Assembly: GCA_030142905.1 (NCBI GenBank)
Contig: JASJOG010000019.1
Location: forward strand, 2,426,501 to 2,490,500
Direction of reading: 5' to 3'
Length of the DNA stretch: 64,000 bases
From: Heliopora coerulea
Lineage: Eukaryota; Cnidaria; Anthozoa; Scleralcyonacea; Helioporidae
In this document: piece after piece, positions 35,701 through 46,855 of the stretch
Layout: each line of letters begins with the position of its first letter
How positions within the stretch are numbered: position 1 is the stretch's first letter
Translations under genes and position numbers: made by a program
Notes under the pieces: generated by a model
The model's input: the letters and a program-made list of their open reading frames with translations, nothing else
Database searches by the model: none
Told to the model about the DNA's origin: nothing

Positions 35701-36465
35701 GGCCGCAAAAACTCAGAGGAAAATCATCTTTCGAGAAATCAGCAGTGACAGCTGTTGTAGTTACACGAGTCTAGAATTATGCATCTTCTCGTTTCTTTAA
35801 CCTTTCCTGTGTCTCCTGTGATGCCAAACGGAGCATCATTTAAGAAAATTTCGATTGACTGTTGCAATGAAAGCAAAGCACAAATGTCTCGGCAAATTCT
35901 GATGTACGATGTAAAGAATGACAGGTTTTGTGTACTTTACGTCTAGACGAACAAGATTTTCTTGTCTAGGACAGATTTCTCAGCTAGGATTGTGCCCAAT
36001 AAAGCCTCTTCAACGTTTTCGGTTTGGTGGCAGGGGTATTACCAAAATTCTAACGACATAATTCATGTTTGCTTTAGTCAGAAGATTCACCACTGGAAAC
36101 TGAGGAACGCTTGAACCGAAACCTCAAAGTCACGAGTACGATTCAGCAGATGACCTTATTGGACAAGTCATTCTAAGATATCGTCAACAGTCATGTGGAT
36201 CGTGTTACTGGGCAGACAGCGTTTCCTTTGCTTCATAACTATCACTTTGAAACTCTTCCATAACGTTGATATAATGTAATGAAGTTCGTGATATGGCAAT
36301 ATTGATTAATTCACTGCAGATTAAGGACTGTCGAAAGCGTTTACCGTAACCCAGCAACGATTTAGAACGTACCGACAGAGGAAACCCCTTGCCACATTCG
36401 TCAAATAATTCAAAGCCTCCTCGACCTTCTTTAAGCGCACACTGTTCGATTGTGTCTTCGCACTT

Positions 36466-36522
36466 TGTTTTTCTCTCTTTCTCTCTCTCCCTCTTTCTCT
36501 CCCTCTCCTTCTTTCTCCCACC
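36466..36522. repeat. CT-rich pyrimidine tract
   Basis: About 57 bases of almost pure C and T, with TCTCTC and CCCTCT motifs. Long frames through it are low complexity. Confidence 0.8.
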
Positions 36523-37108
36523 CTATCACACACACGCACGCTTCCTCTGTCCCCAATCTGATTCCTTCCTTCTTAACCTGACTCTGTTCTCAGTCTATCT
36601 TTCTGTTTGTCTATGTTCCTCTTTATCCTTGCTTTGGAAAACAGAAAAAAAAAACAAACTAAATTATAACGTATCCAAATGTCAATCTCCCATGGACTTC
36701 GCAGTATAATTGACTGATGAAATATATTAGGACGCTGTTTGGTTTGAAATGTCGTTCAGTCACCAGGAAACAGTTTAAGCGGCAGTTGCACAACGCTAAA
36801 TACCAATAGGCAGTAGAAATCCTGAACAGTATTTATTGCACGAACAGCTTTACAATTCGTAGCAACCTTAAACTCAAGACTTTTTGATAAATCCAAATTG
36901 CTATTGTTTTGGTGTGCTGTTTCCTGAACTTTTTGTTGTCGTTGGTACTATGTCGGTTACCAAACAAATCACTCTACTCCCTTAATCCCACCCAGCGAAA
37001 GTACAAAGTCTGGGTCACCATGGAACCAACCTGCCACAATGGGAATTAGTATAAAAATAGCTTATTGAGGTTTTGCTAGCATCTCAACAGACAAAAAACG
37101 TTAAATTA

Positions 37109-37122
37109 CCCCCCCCCCCCCC
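37109..37122. repeat. C14 homopolymer
   Basis: Fourteen consecutive C on the plus strand. Its length is likely to vary, and it may be a sequencing or assembly trouble spot. Confidence 0.9.
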
Positions 37123-37406
37123 AAGTGGGCAATTATCCCCATTAAACAATCGTACTCATTAAGTAATGACATGAGAGTAGAATACTACGTAGATAGTGAA
37201 AAAGTGAAAAGTTAATAGGTTGATAATAGCGATGACTGATCTCAAAGAATTCGAAACAATTTGTTAAAGGATTCTTGGGAAACATCCCAACGAAATAAAA
37301 GAATATCCGTTTGCGGGCACAGAAACGTTGCGTCGAATAGTTTCAATCCAGAATAACTCCCGTTCTTTAGCGGTGGTGACGATTCATGGCAAGCTTCGTA
37401 AATTAA

Positions 37407-37661
37407 ATGGCCGCTGCGCTGAACTGGGGTGGGTCTTGTATCAAGAGTAATATCCTCTTGCGGTGCTTGTGGTTTAGTGCCGAAGGATTGTCCTCAAAGG
37501 GTTTAAGCCAAGGGAACTCCCATGAAGACACTAAAGAGAAAGAGCACACTTCCTACGGCAGAAACAAAAGTAACAAAACCACACAGGAGTTTCCCTACGG
37601 CATAATTATATTAGTCATCATAGCCCTCTTGCGCTGGAACACCACCTATAACCGAAACTAG
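37407..37661 (+). CDS. Possible small single-pass membrane protein (84 aa)
   Basis: The frame starts ATGGCCGCTGCG directly after an in-frame TAA, so it is self-contained, and stops at 37659-37661. The N-terminus (MAAALNWGGSCIKSNILLRC) is basic and lacks acidic residues, like a mitochondrial presequence. A polar middle follows, then a hydrophobic segment PYGIIILVIIALLRW (about residues 64-78) and a short polar tail. Base composition is richer in GC than the flanks, and AATAAA lies at 37855-37860, about 195 nt downstream. I do not recognise the family. It could be a chance frame. Confidence 0.38.
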   Translation: MAAALNWGGSCIKSNILLRCLWFSAEGLSSKGLSQGNSHEDTKEKEHTSYGRNKSNKTTQEFPYGIIILVIIALLRWNTTYNRN

Positions 37662-38389
37662 TCATTACCGGAAGTCTATCTAAATCACCAATTTCTGAGA
37701 TGAGTCAAAGTTGGGTGTTTCAGGAAGGCTAACACGACCTCGAGATTGTGCGATCAGCTTGCGGTTCCCATCGACAGCTGGCGGATTTAGCTCAATTAAT
37801 AAGTTAGGGATTCTTCTCTGCAATTAAATGAAATGGCTTTTTATTCATGCATGCAATAAATAGCAAATTAATTAGAGTAACATTCAACTACATTGAGGTA
37901 TCCACAACTTACTAAAAATAAATCAACAATAGTTTCGCGAAAAGTTTCAAAGAAGATGCAGCTGGCCGAGTAATTCCAACTGGTTTGAAACGGAGATGTA
38001 ATCTACAAGCACCTAACGCATTCAACAGCAACAGGAGAGGTCCAAGACTGAGATGGACTTTCTGGTCGCATGTACGAATTACGTGGCTTGATTTAGAATT
38101 TAATTTTAAATAATTACTATGGCTGAATGAAATAAGAACATTCTTTCAAATGAGGAATAGGAATATGTATACGAAGACGCGATCCTTAACGACATAGTTA
38201 ATTGTAGCAGCTTGCTCAGGACTGCGCCGATTCAAGAGGTAGAAAATAAACGCGTATATCTTGCCAAATTCGAGTAAAAAGAGTGAAAGATAAGGATTCG
38301 CGAGTAATGTTAAAGCAAACGGTGCGTGATATCACGTAATTAGTGAAAACACTCAGTGAATCGGGTAACACCTGAGCTTTTGTTCTGTT

Positions 38390-40820
38390 AGTAAAGTACA
38401 TTTAATGATAAAAGTTAGCGATATAAGATTTACTCGACGTTTCGATGTCATCTCGACATCATTTTCAAGAGAGATTAAGATAATTTACAATACTTGAATT
38501 TAAATAGAATCCTGAAGAATATATTACAATAAAATTATATACTAAGTAAAATAAATCACTAAAAAAGTTTTGACTTAATCGAGTCTGATTGTCCGTTTAA
38601 ACTTGGTCTATATTGTTTTATTAGCAGCATCTCATAAATTAAACAATCAAATTTACTCATGTATTTGCGAAGAACTAAAAATTTTTCACTAAGATTATCC
38701 ACGCTTTGTCCATGTATTTCCTTCACATGCTTCCCCACAGCAGTCGTTTTGTGCTCTTCAATGCGTTGATATAGGTGCCGAGTCGTATACCCGACATAAC
38801 TAGCATCACACTTCGATCACAGCCACACTTCGATCCATCGCTCTTAACCATATTGAAAGGAAGGGCCTTAGACCACCACGATCTCTTTTGCGGGCTGTAT
38901 CAAGACTTCGAAAACGAGACGACATTGTTATATCAAGACCTGACAAGGGCAATGGCGTGGTGATATTAGATAAAGCCGAATATACGGAACTTTTGAGACA
39001 ATCGTCGGTGAACAAAACTGACAAATTTGTTCCTGTTAACCTTGAAAGACCAAAGACGCGAAGGCGCCCCCCAAAACACTACCATCCGCATATTCAAAGG
39101 GAGAAAGAAATTACACGAAAAATCAGAGACATTTTGCCAAAGGAAATTGCTAATCAATTCAGCCCACAAGGCTCACGATTAGCACATCTCTATGGCTTAC
39201 CAAAGACACATAAAGAACCTCTACAGATGCGCCCTATCTTATCAGCTACGAACACATATAACTATAAGCTTGCCAAGTGGTTAGACCAAAAACTTAAACC
39301 ACTGATAGTTAATAAATATGTGATTGACGACGTTTTCAAATTCGTTGACGATATTAAGCGAAAGCAAGTAGACACCTCGGATATTTTGGTATCCTACGAT
39401 GTCACTTCTTTGTTTACCAACGTGCCTGTAGATGAGACTATTGACTATAAGGTTGAAAAAGCATTCAAGAATAATTGGTTTAACGAGACTTATGAGCTCA
39501 ATTTGACAAAGAAACAACTGACTGAACTACTTGGAATGGCGACCAAAAATCAGCTGTTCCAGTTCGAAGGGCAGTTGTTCCAACAAATTGATGGTGTTGC
39601 CATGGGATCTCCTTTGGGGCCTCTCATGGCAAATGCCATGTGCTCATTAGAGGAGAAATTGGAAAAGGATGAGAAAATGCCAAAAGATTATAATCGCTAT
39701 GTTGATGACACATTAAGTGTTGCTGCGAATATTGATGAAGCTAATAGTTTTCATCAAACTTTAAATGGCGCTCATCCCTCGCTTTCGTTCACTATGGAGA
39801 TACAGAATGATAATGGTCAACTCCCCTTTCTTGGGACATTAATGACTAAAGAAGGAAATTGTATTACAACAAGCGTTCATCGAAAGCCTAAGGACACGGG
39901 TTTACTTCTTCATTACCAAAATCAAGTTGACAATCGGTATAAAACGGAACTAATTAAGACATTGTTATATCGTGCTAAGAGGTTGTCATCGTCTTTTCAA
40001 CTTTTTGAAGAATGTAATAGAATTCTCCTTATGTTTGTAAAACTCAAATATCCTGAAGCGCTCGTTAAATCCATTATCAAAAAGTTTGTGAATGAGAAAT
40101 CCCTAGATCATGTCACCGTCTCTGGTTGTGTAAACAATACCTCTCGAACTAAGATCGATAATTGTGGTAACATTAACGTCGTTCTGCCGTTTAAAGATCA
40201 GAAATCTGCGAGAATAGTGAGGAATCAGCTGTCTGACCTATCCATAAAAATGGGTAAGTTATTAAGACCCATCTTTGTAAGCAAGAAAATCAAAACGGAA
40301 TTGAGAATATGTGAAAAGAAACCACTCTTATTGTCTGAACAATGTGTTGTCTACCAATACAAATGTGACCAGTGTGATGCTAGTTATGTCGGGTATACGA
40401 CTCGGCACCTATATCAACGCATTGAAGAGCACAAAACGACTGCTGTGGGGAAGCATGTGAAGGAAATACATGGACAAAGCGTGGATAATCTTAGTGAAAA
40501 ATTTTTAGTTCTTCGCAAATACATGAGTAAATTTGATTGTTTAATTTATGAGATGCTGCTAATAAAACAATATAGACCAAGTTTAAACGGACAATCAGAC
40601 TCGATTAAGTCAAAACTTTTTTAGTCATTTATTTTACTTAGTATATAATTTTATTGTAATATATTCTTCAGGATTCTATTTAAATTCAAGTATTGTAAAT
40701 TATCTTAATCTCTCTTGAAAATGATGTCGAGATGACATCGAAACGTCGAGTAAATCTTATATCGCTAACTTTTATCATTAAATGTTTTAAAAGAAGATTC
40801 TTTAATAAGTAAAGTACATT
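38390..40820 (+). mobile_element. Penelope-like element with 13-bp TSD and inverted 3'-end copy
   Basis: AGTAAAGTACATT occurs at 38390-38402 and 40808-40820, a target-site duplication. The left segment 38399-38812 is the reverse complement of 40371-40784 in register throughout, with one mismatch noticed in about 414 bp. Between them lies an RT plus GIY-YIG frame. The element is therefore 5' truncated, with its own 3' end (last third of the endonuclease domain, stop codon and 3' UTR) attached upside down at the 5' side, a known habit of Penelope elements. The near-identity of the arms and the intact frame point to a recent insertion. A 23-bp unpaired tail (40785-40807) precedes the right TSD. 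Confidence 0.95.
38816..40624 (+). CDS. Penelope-like reverse transcriptase with GIY-YIG endonuclease, 5' truncated
   Basis: The frame is open from the inverted-repeat junction at 38816. The first ATG-like starts are internal, and no authentic N-terminus is present. RT motifs, numbered from 38888: RPDKGNGVVILDKAEY (about 18-33), RPILSATNTYNYKLAKWLD (about 116), YDVTSLFTNVPVDETID (about 170), GVAMGSPLGPLMANAMCSLE (about 236) and the catalytic RYVDDTL (about 270). Near residue 485 the Penelope endonuclease starts: VVYQYKCDQCDASYVGYTTR followed by HLYQRIEEHK, then a distal KFDCLIYEMLLIKQYRPSLN with the conserved E and N. Telomere-related Penelope RTs without GIY-YIG are excluded by this domain. 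The missing N-terminal part means this copy is probably not autonomous, although all visible catalytic residues are intact. Confidence 0.95.
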   Translation: MTATLRSIALNHIERKGLRPPRSLLRAVSRLRKRDDIVISRPDKGNGVVILDKAEYTELLRQSSVNKTDKFVPVNLERPKTRRRPPKHYHPHIQREKEITRKIRDILPKEIANQFSPQGSRLAHLYGLPKTHKEPLQMRPILSATNTYNYKLAKWLDQKLKPLIVNKYVIDDVFKFVDDIKRKQVDTSDILVSYDVTSLFTNVPVDETIDYKVEKAFKNNWFNETYELNLTKKQLTELLGMATKNQLFQFEGQLFQQIDGVAMGSPLGPLMANAMCSLEEKLEKDEKMPKDYNRYVDDTLSVAANIDEANSFHQTLNGAHPSLSFTMEIQNDNGQLPFLGTLMTKEGNCITTSVHRKPKDTGLLLHYQNQVDNRYKTELIKTLLYRAKRLSSSFQLFEECNRILLMFVKLKYPEALVKSIIKKFVNEKSLDHVTVSGCVNNTSRTKIDNCGNINVVLPFKDQKSARIVRNQLSDLSIKMGKLLRPIFVSKKIKTELRICEKKPLLLSEQCVVYQYKCDQCDASYVGYTTRHLYQRIEEHKTTAVGKHVKEIHGQSVDNLSEKFLVLRKYMSKFDCLIYEMLLIKQYRPSLNGQSDSIKSKLF

Positions 40821-40840
40821 GCAGTGTATTTATACTGGAT

Positions 40841-41115
40841 GGTTGTCCAGTATGGTTATATCAGCTACCTAAGTTCTTCTCCCTACAGGTCCAGAAAGGG
40901 CCACCCCTCATGGGTCCAGTGTTTCTACAGGAGAAAACTGGAGTACCCGGAGAAAATCTCCGATGTTTGGTTGAGTCAAACGGGACAACACTCTTTTCAC
41001 ATGATACCAAGGTAACTTTTATCAGATAACTGCACGGAGCTGGGATCCAACCCTAGTCACAGTGGTGAGAGACAAGTGCACTTGGAACACAACTGTGCCA
41101 CCAGCACCCTTCCAA
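40841..41115 (-). mobile_element. tRNA-derived SINE, second family
   Basis: Read on the minus strand, the head is TGGCACAGTTG (A-box-like) then GGTTGGATCCC (B-box-like), followed by a body containing GGGTACTCCAGTTTTCTCC and GGGGTGGCCCTTTCTGGACC. A relative in the other orientation lies at 43571-43800. It starts just after the PLE target-site duplication. Confidence 0.55.
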
Positions 41116-41399
41116 AATAAAGATACCTTGCTCAAAAGTTGCTCATGCCAGCTTTTGAAGCAGACGACCTGTCTAGGAAAACGTGCCAATTGGTACCGTA
41201 CACACGACCAAATTAAACTTGTCAAAGAAAATTTGGTCGTGCGTATGAGGCTTCAGCGATCTCAACCAACACGTCCGGTCATGAACTTGTTGTCACTGGC
41301 AATGGCCACCATCTCGTGGTCGAGTTCCTACTCATTTCGCCAACCTCTACGGATTTTTTAGACGGGAACTTGAAAAACAGGTCTTGCCGTTCTTTAGGC

Positions 41400-42335
41400 G
41401 TGTTGACGAATTTCATTATTTAGAAGTTTGGATAAATTCTCCCTCTTATTATCTCTATTAAAACCAATACGGGAAAGGATTCTTTCGATTTCGTGTGAAC
41501 CAACGTCTTATATGGAAGACTTACTGATGACGCCAGTTCAATCCACTTTCTGTTTATAGTTAGGCAGATCTCTCGATAACTGCATGGTTCAACGCAGAAA
41601 ACCATGGCTCGTTGGGGCCGTTTGTATGTGATATAACACAGCGAAGATGGAGGAGCGTAGAAAAGACACTGGGTACGTGGTTGTAGCTCTTCTTGCAGAT
41701 GTTCGGCGTCGCATATTCTTATTGCTCTGTAGGAATTAGTATAGCATACTGAAGATTTTATCCGTGGACGGTGGGATGAGCGTAGTTCAAACGCCTACCT
41801 ATATGGGTTGGCTTGCAATATATAGTAAGGAAAATGTCCAAAACCGGAATGTATTTTTCTTCATTCTGCTTGTCCATCGGGTAGTTGAAGGTGAAATGCT
41901 GTCAAGATAGTTAACGAGGTTGCACCAAGGTATCATCAACACGTCCCTTCCACAAACCTAATTTCATTTTGTGTTGCACTGGCGATAGCTTTCTTCTCAA
42001 ATTCCTCCATGTACATATGATGGAAGATAGAGGGGAACCCATAAGTGCTACAGATATTTGTTCATAAAACGTTCTTCGCCACCCAAAACAAGTCGCGTAA
42101 AGATAAAACGCAAAGAGTTCAAGAATTCCCTGTCGGGGAGGGCTGTCTCCAAACGGAATCTTTTCTTTCAAGAGTTAATCAAGGTTAAAAATGCTTCATA
42201 ATGCTTCGTAATGCTTACTGAATAATTGAGCTTTGTAGCTCGGTGTAAGCATATTAAAAGATAGCAACTCGAGGCTAGGCAAAAACTTGTTAAAAACTCG
42301 ACCTTTCGGTAGACTGCACCACCTTCCTCAGGAGT
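41400..42335 (-). mobile_element. Decayed Penelope-like element fragment
   Basis: The minus-strand frame 41911-42171 contains FYEQISVALMGSPLSSIICT and LWKGRVDDTLVQP, corresponding to the FYEQ...GxxMGSPLSPI...WKRYVDDT block of PLE reverse transcriptases, with the RYVDD tyrosine region damaged. Upstream on the same strand (42303-42331) is CTGAGGA, a hairpin, CCGAAAGGTCGAG, the terminal hammerhead-like motif. The copy is riddled with stops. Confidence 0.65.
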
Positions 42336-43570
42336 AAAACGTTCTTCTGTTTTTTCAGAATTTTTGTTTGATTAAGCAAAATTTTGAGTTGATTAACTAC
42401 CAAAACTTCTACCGACTGTTGGAGGGTTATTTCTAACAGGTCTCATAAACGTAGGAAACGTTTAAAGTTAGTATTTGGCATAAAAACCGAGAGAATAAGG
42501 TACTGACGTTTCAGTTAGCCAGGACAAGTGCCGAGCTCTTATATTCTTGCTAACGCTGGCTGGCGATTTCTACCATAACTCGGATGGTAGTATAGTAGGA
42601 TAATACGAATTGTCATTCAAAAATACCGATTGATTGGATGTTATTGAACAAACATGTGCTAATATCGAAAACGTAGAGAATGAAAAGAACTGCCATATGG
42701 TCTGAACGTCGGTTTTTCCAACGTGTTCGAAATTAATCCAGTGAACTCCACGCCATCAGCAAAACACGCCTCGCACACAAGCGGGAAGGATGGCTCCCGT
42801 CACCTGTGGCGTAACCAATCCGAGTTCTTTGCGTATTTGACAAAGGTTCTCAAAAAAGGAACTGGGTCAACGTTAAAACATCAAACAGGAAGTTCGTCAT
42901 CTGGCGGGGAATGTGCAAGAGACCATGATCGGCAAAACAAGTGGTGATTAAATTTCATGTGAACGCACGATGAACTTTCTTCGTGAAAACGCTCACACAG
43001 TAACCAATCAACTACTCTTCGTGAACTACCTCTGATGATTCATCGATTTCAGGTCATTGACAGCCCCGTGCTTGATATCTATCTCGCAGTTTCGCATTCC
43101 ACGACTGTTGTCACCCCTACGTCATTGTTTACACAACTCACGTCGATAGAATGCTAGAAGGGGGTCCTAGCACGTTCCATTGACATGCATAATTCAGAAG
43201 GAAATTATTCGAATTACATTTGGTGGCTGTAACAGGCTAGGAACGCGTGGAAGAACGTTTCAGTGACGTGCAGATTTAGCAGATAAACAGCTTGCGACAT
43301 CTGGTGGCCAGAAATGGCCACACTTAGACAAACCAGCAGTCGGCTTTGGTGTGTACGTCCAACTCACTTAACCCTTCTTGACGGCTTGCAATGTCATGCG
43401 TGCAGATCGCAAGCAGGAAACGTCCCCTTGAAACAACATCGCACAATCAAAAACAGTTGTCCAAGACAATCTTGTGTTGATGGGCCCTAAGAGAATGTGA
43501 TAGAAATGGCTCTTTATAAGTAACAGAAATCAGAACGTTAACATACTAGGAGTTGTTGAGGCTTTGTAAG
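42336..43570. other. Intergenic DNA, no recognised feature
   Basis: I found no gene. The 74-aa frame at 42723-42947 shows no domain. Confidence 0.3.
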
Positions 43571-43800
43571 GTGTTGGTGGAACGATTGCTGCGCCCGTGT
43601 TTTTACCTCTGTGATTTGGGGGTCGATTCCATCCCTGTTGAATTATGCAATTTCAGTTACCGAGGTTGTTTGCCGGTTTGACACTGCCCCGGTACCACAG
43701 GCTTTCTTCTGTAGTCCTGTCTCCTCTGTGGTAAGTGTATCATCGAGGGGTGGCCCTTACTGGATCTATAGGGAGAAATTATAGAAGTGTATTTTTTTTT
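43571..43800 (+). mobile_element. tRNA-derived SINE, second family, opposite copy
   Basis: The head ggtgttggtggaacgattgc...gggtcgattcc shows A-box and B-box spacing. The body ends gaggggtggcccttactgga and tctatagggagaa, matching the reverse complement of 40875-40925. It has diverged substantially from the 40.8-kb copy. Confidence 0.5.
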
Positions 43801-45710
43801 TCCCCAGTATAGAATACGTTACCCCTGCAACGTGAAAATCGATAGATTTTCGTGCTCGATGCATGCCAATATTCATCTAACTCTCACCACCCCAAATAAT
43901 CCAAACCTACGCTCGCCACTAAAATTTTTCATTCTAAACAGTTAATTTTAAACATAAAATGTTTTTATAATGTTCATTTAAACATACGAGTTCAATTTAG
44001 AAAGTTAGTACTCAGAGTTTCACGCTATTTCGCGATCTTCAGGTAACTGAAGGTAGGTAGGTAGATAGATATTTATGTACACGTATGTATTGGAATGATT
44101 TAAGCCCCAGAAGTGCCACAACTGCTACTTCAATATCACCTTTACACACCCAACATAACCAAGTACATTTTCACGTTCAAGTGAACACTCTAAGAGTAAG
44201 AGCCTCCAAAGCACCTCTTTTTAACCGGTTTCCTCTGCTAGTTTTTAAAGAAGGACGAACCTTGACTAACGAAATCTCTCTGACGAAATCGAAACGAACC
44301 GTGGGCTTACTCCCCCGCTTCTCAATGCCAATTACGAAAATGTTTACCTCCTTTCTGGCTTATAAACTAAGAGGCGTCAGTAGATCATCTCTACGATACG
44401 AATTTAATCTAACAGGAAAGTTTTTGGGTTTTTTCTCAGTAACAACTTAGCCATTGTTGCACAATTTTTTGACCAACGTTTACCAACCGTAGTTTTGTTC
44501 AAAGACAGAAACAGAAAGACAAAAATAGTAATAGGGATAGAGAGGAAGATATAGAGAGGGCGGTGGACAGGATAGGTTGAAGTACAGGCTACAATTGGCT
44601 TCAGGATCAGATAGGTGATCATCCTTTCGAAAACACTTCAATGAATGTGTCGTGTTTATTTCAAGACACACCCACTCCTCCTACAAAACCCTCCACCAGT
44701 CATCATAACTCCGGTCCTGAAAGAAATTACGTAACCTTCTTCCAATTTCTAAAAGCCTGTCCGTGTGAAACTCCAGGAGTATGTTCAATCTGAACGTATG
44801 GCGACGATTACGTCAAACCTTTCAGCCCGGGTTGAAACCTCCGTCCACACTCATTCACTGACTGTCAAGGTGTTTCTAAATGTTGCACCCCAACAGCTTA
44901 TCAAATCTTGGCGTTAGTGACCCCTGTAGTGTTTTCATTATATTATTGTTGAGTTATGTTAACCAATGAACTGCAGTTGGCCGAAGGGCGCGAACCAGGC
45001 CCTCGAAGAGCGAGCGCGGGAATAAGAGAGGTGTGACGAGAACCATATTGCAAACAATTCACTTGAACATTAAATAAAGACTTTTCATTCTAAATACACA
45101 ATAATCCCTTTAGTTGATCGTCTCTGTATGCCCGAACCAGTTTTCCGACTTGAATATTTGAACTTCAACTTGAGCATTAGCTTTTAAAAATATCTCTCAA
45201 CCGTGTGCTGATAAAAATGACAAAAATTTTTGAGCGAACAACAGTTGATTTTTTCGCAGTACTATTAGATATGCCTGTTCGTCAACACTATTATAAACAT
45301 CACAAATACTTTAAATATCACTACATCATACGGCCTTTTGTAGCTAACATTCTACGTTTGGTATTACCCTATACCGTCTATAATTTTGTTCTTCAAAACC
45401 ATTTCCAAACCCGCTTGGCCTTCAATGATAGACAGCACAAAAAAAGAGAATGCCTTCTCACCCAGAAGCAATCACCACTATCAAAGGCTTCTCACGTTTT
45501 ACAACTGCCCAAGACAATGCATTTCGCGACGTTATTGAAAACCATTGGACTGACTGTAAAGTGTTCCTTACCCGTCAGAAGGACGTCTAACAGTTCGGTT
45601 TATGTGAAAATCTACCATGGCTAACTAGTGAACTCTTTCAAAATCAGCACTCAGCTAGCATTTATCGTTATTAGCTATTATTTTTCTTCGTCACTGGACA
45701 TTGGTGACTT
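43801..45710. other. Intergenic DNA, no recognised gene
   Basis: Holds a minus-strand hammerhead-like motif (44017-44042) and a GGTA-type simple repeat (44052-44068). The frames at 44085-44450 and 45205-45624 are long for this composition but have no domain or neighbouring splice pattern I can recognise. Confidence 0.3.
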
Positions 45711-45719
45711 GCCGTTCAC

Positions 45720-46080
45720 CTTTCTGAAAAAGAAGGTCAGTTTAGTTGGTTTCTGGAAAAGAAAGTCAATTTAGTAGCTAGAAAACGTCAGCTTCGTTGG
45801 TTTCTGGAAAAGTAAGTGAATTTAGTGACTAGAAAAGGTTAGCTTCTTTGGGTTCAAGACAAATGGAAGGCAGTTCATCCACGATAATTTGATTGGTTTC
45901 GAGAAGAAAATGTCAATTAGTCTATTAAAAAGGTCAATTTCGGTGGTTTCGAGAAATTGTTAACTTAGCCCCCAGAAAAAAGAAGTAGTTCAGTTAGTTT
46001 GGTTTCTAGAAATATGGGAAGAAGATCAATTCAATTGATCGTGAGAAAAAGAATGTTTAGTTGGATCTTTCATATAAAAA
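45720..46080. repeat. Degenerate tandem repeat, about 51-bp period
   Basis: Phrases such as ggtttctggaaaag recur at 45748 and 45799 with tcaatttagtagctagaaaa between them. More decayed versions (ggtttcgagaa, ggtcaatttcg, ggtttctagaa) continue to about 46080. Spacing becomes irregular downstream. Confidence 0.65.
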
Positions 46081-46524
46081 AAATAGGTGCTACGTTGAAT
46101 TATGTTGGACAGTACAGTAGCTGATGACAATTTTTCCTAGAAAAAGACTGTGAAACTTCAAAATTAGCAGAAGTAAAATCATGGAAGAAAAGATTAAAAA
46201 CCCTGGAAATTTACTCGGCAAGAATAAACGTCAGAAGGTTCTCCAAGTTCTTCAACTTGAATTAAGTTTTAACTTTTCGTATAAAGCGGGTAACTTTGAA
46301 TATCATTTGGATACAATCAATTCTACAACACTTGGAAGGTTACAATATCAAAGGGAAATGGAAGCCATTAGGTCAACCACGAAGAGAAAATGTAAAAAAT
46401 TAGGTTAAACTTATTGAAACAAGAGGCATGGTCAAGCGAAGTAATACATTTAAATCAGGAATGTATAATGCAAATAAGGTAATGATACGGCGTACAACGG
46501 GTTCAACGAAGGTAAGCATAAAAA

Positions 46525-46855
46525 GGTGCACGAATCGGTGTAAAATATATTGCCAAACTGAGTACAATATATACCCAGGTTAAGGAAAATACGAAGCCAA
46601 CCTGAGTAAAATATAATGCCGTAAAGGGTAAGATACATAGCCCTGCCAAGTGTGATACAAAACCAGGCAGAGCGAAATACGAAACCATCCTGGGTTAAAA
46701 AAGAAGTATCGCCGAATCGTGTAAAAAGCAAAGCTGAGTAAAATAGGACGCCAAGCCGAGCGAAAGACGAAGATGGGCCGAGTAAAATACGAACCCAAGC
46801 CAAGTAAAAGTGAAACTGAATCGCGTAAAACACAATGCCGAGAAATATACAATTA
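46525..46855. repeat. Degenerate minisatellite, about 22-bp period
   Basis: About fourteen tandem units of the form GTAAAATACGAAGCCAACCTGA, each 20-25 bp. Repeats lack the trinucleotides that give stops on the minus strand, which creates a spurious 171-codon hydrophobic frame (46450-46965). Confidence 0.7.

Larger units (their letters stand above)
31415..37406. other. Gene-poor intergenic DNA
   Basis: No gene is supported. Contents: a dispersed repeat (32040-32135), a minus-strand SINE head (32741-32795), a CT-rich tract (36466-36522), a C14 run (37109-37122) and short frames without domains (for example 31496-31801, 33306-33494). Confidence 0.35.

Noticed and set aside
45205..45624. 139-aa plus-strand frame
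   Set aside because: No domain, no supporting splice or polyadenylation pattern, and codon use like the flanking AT-rich DNA.
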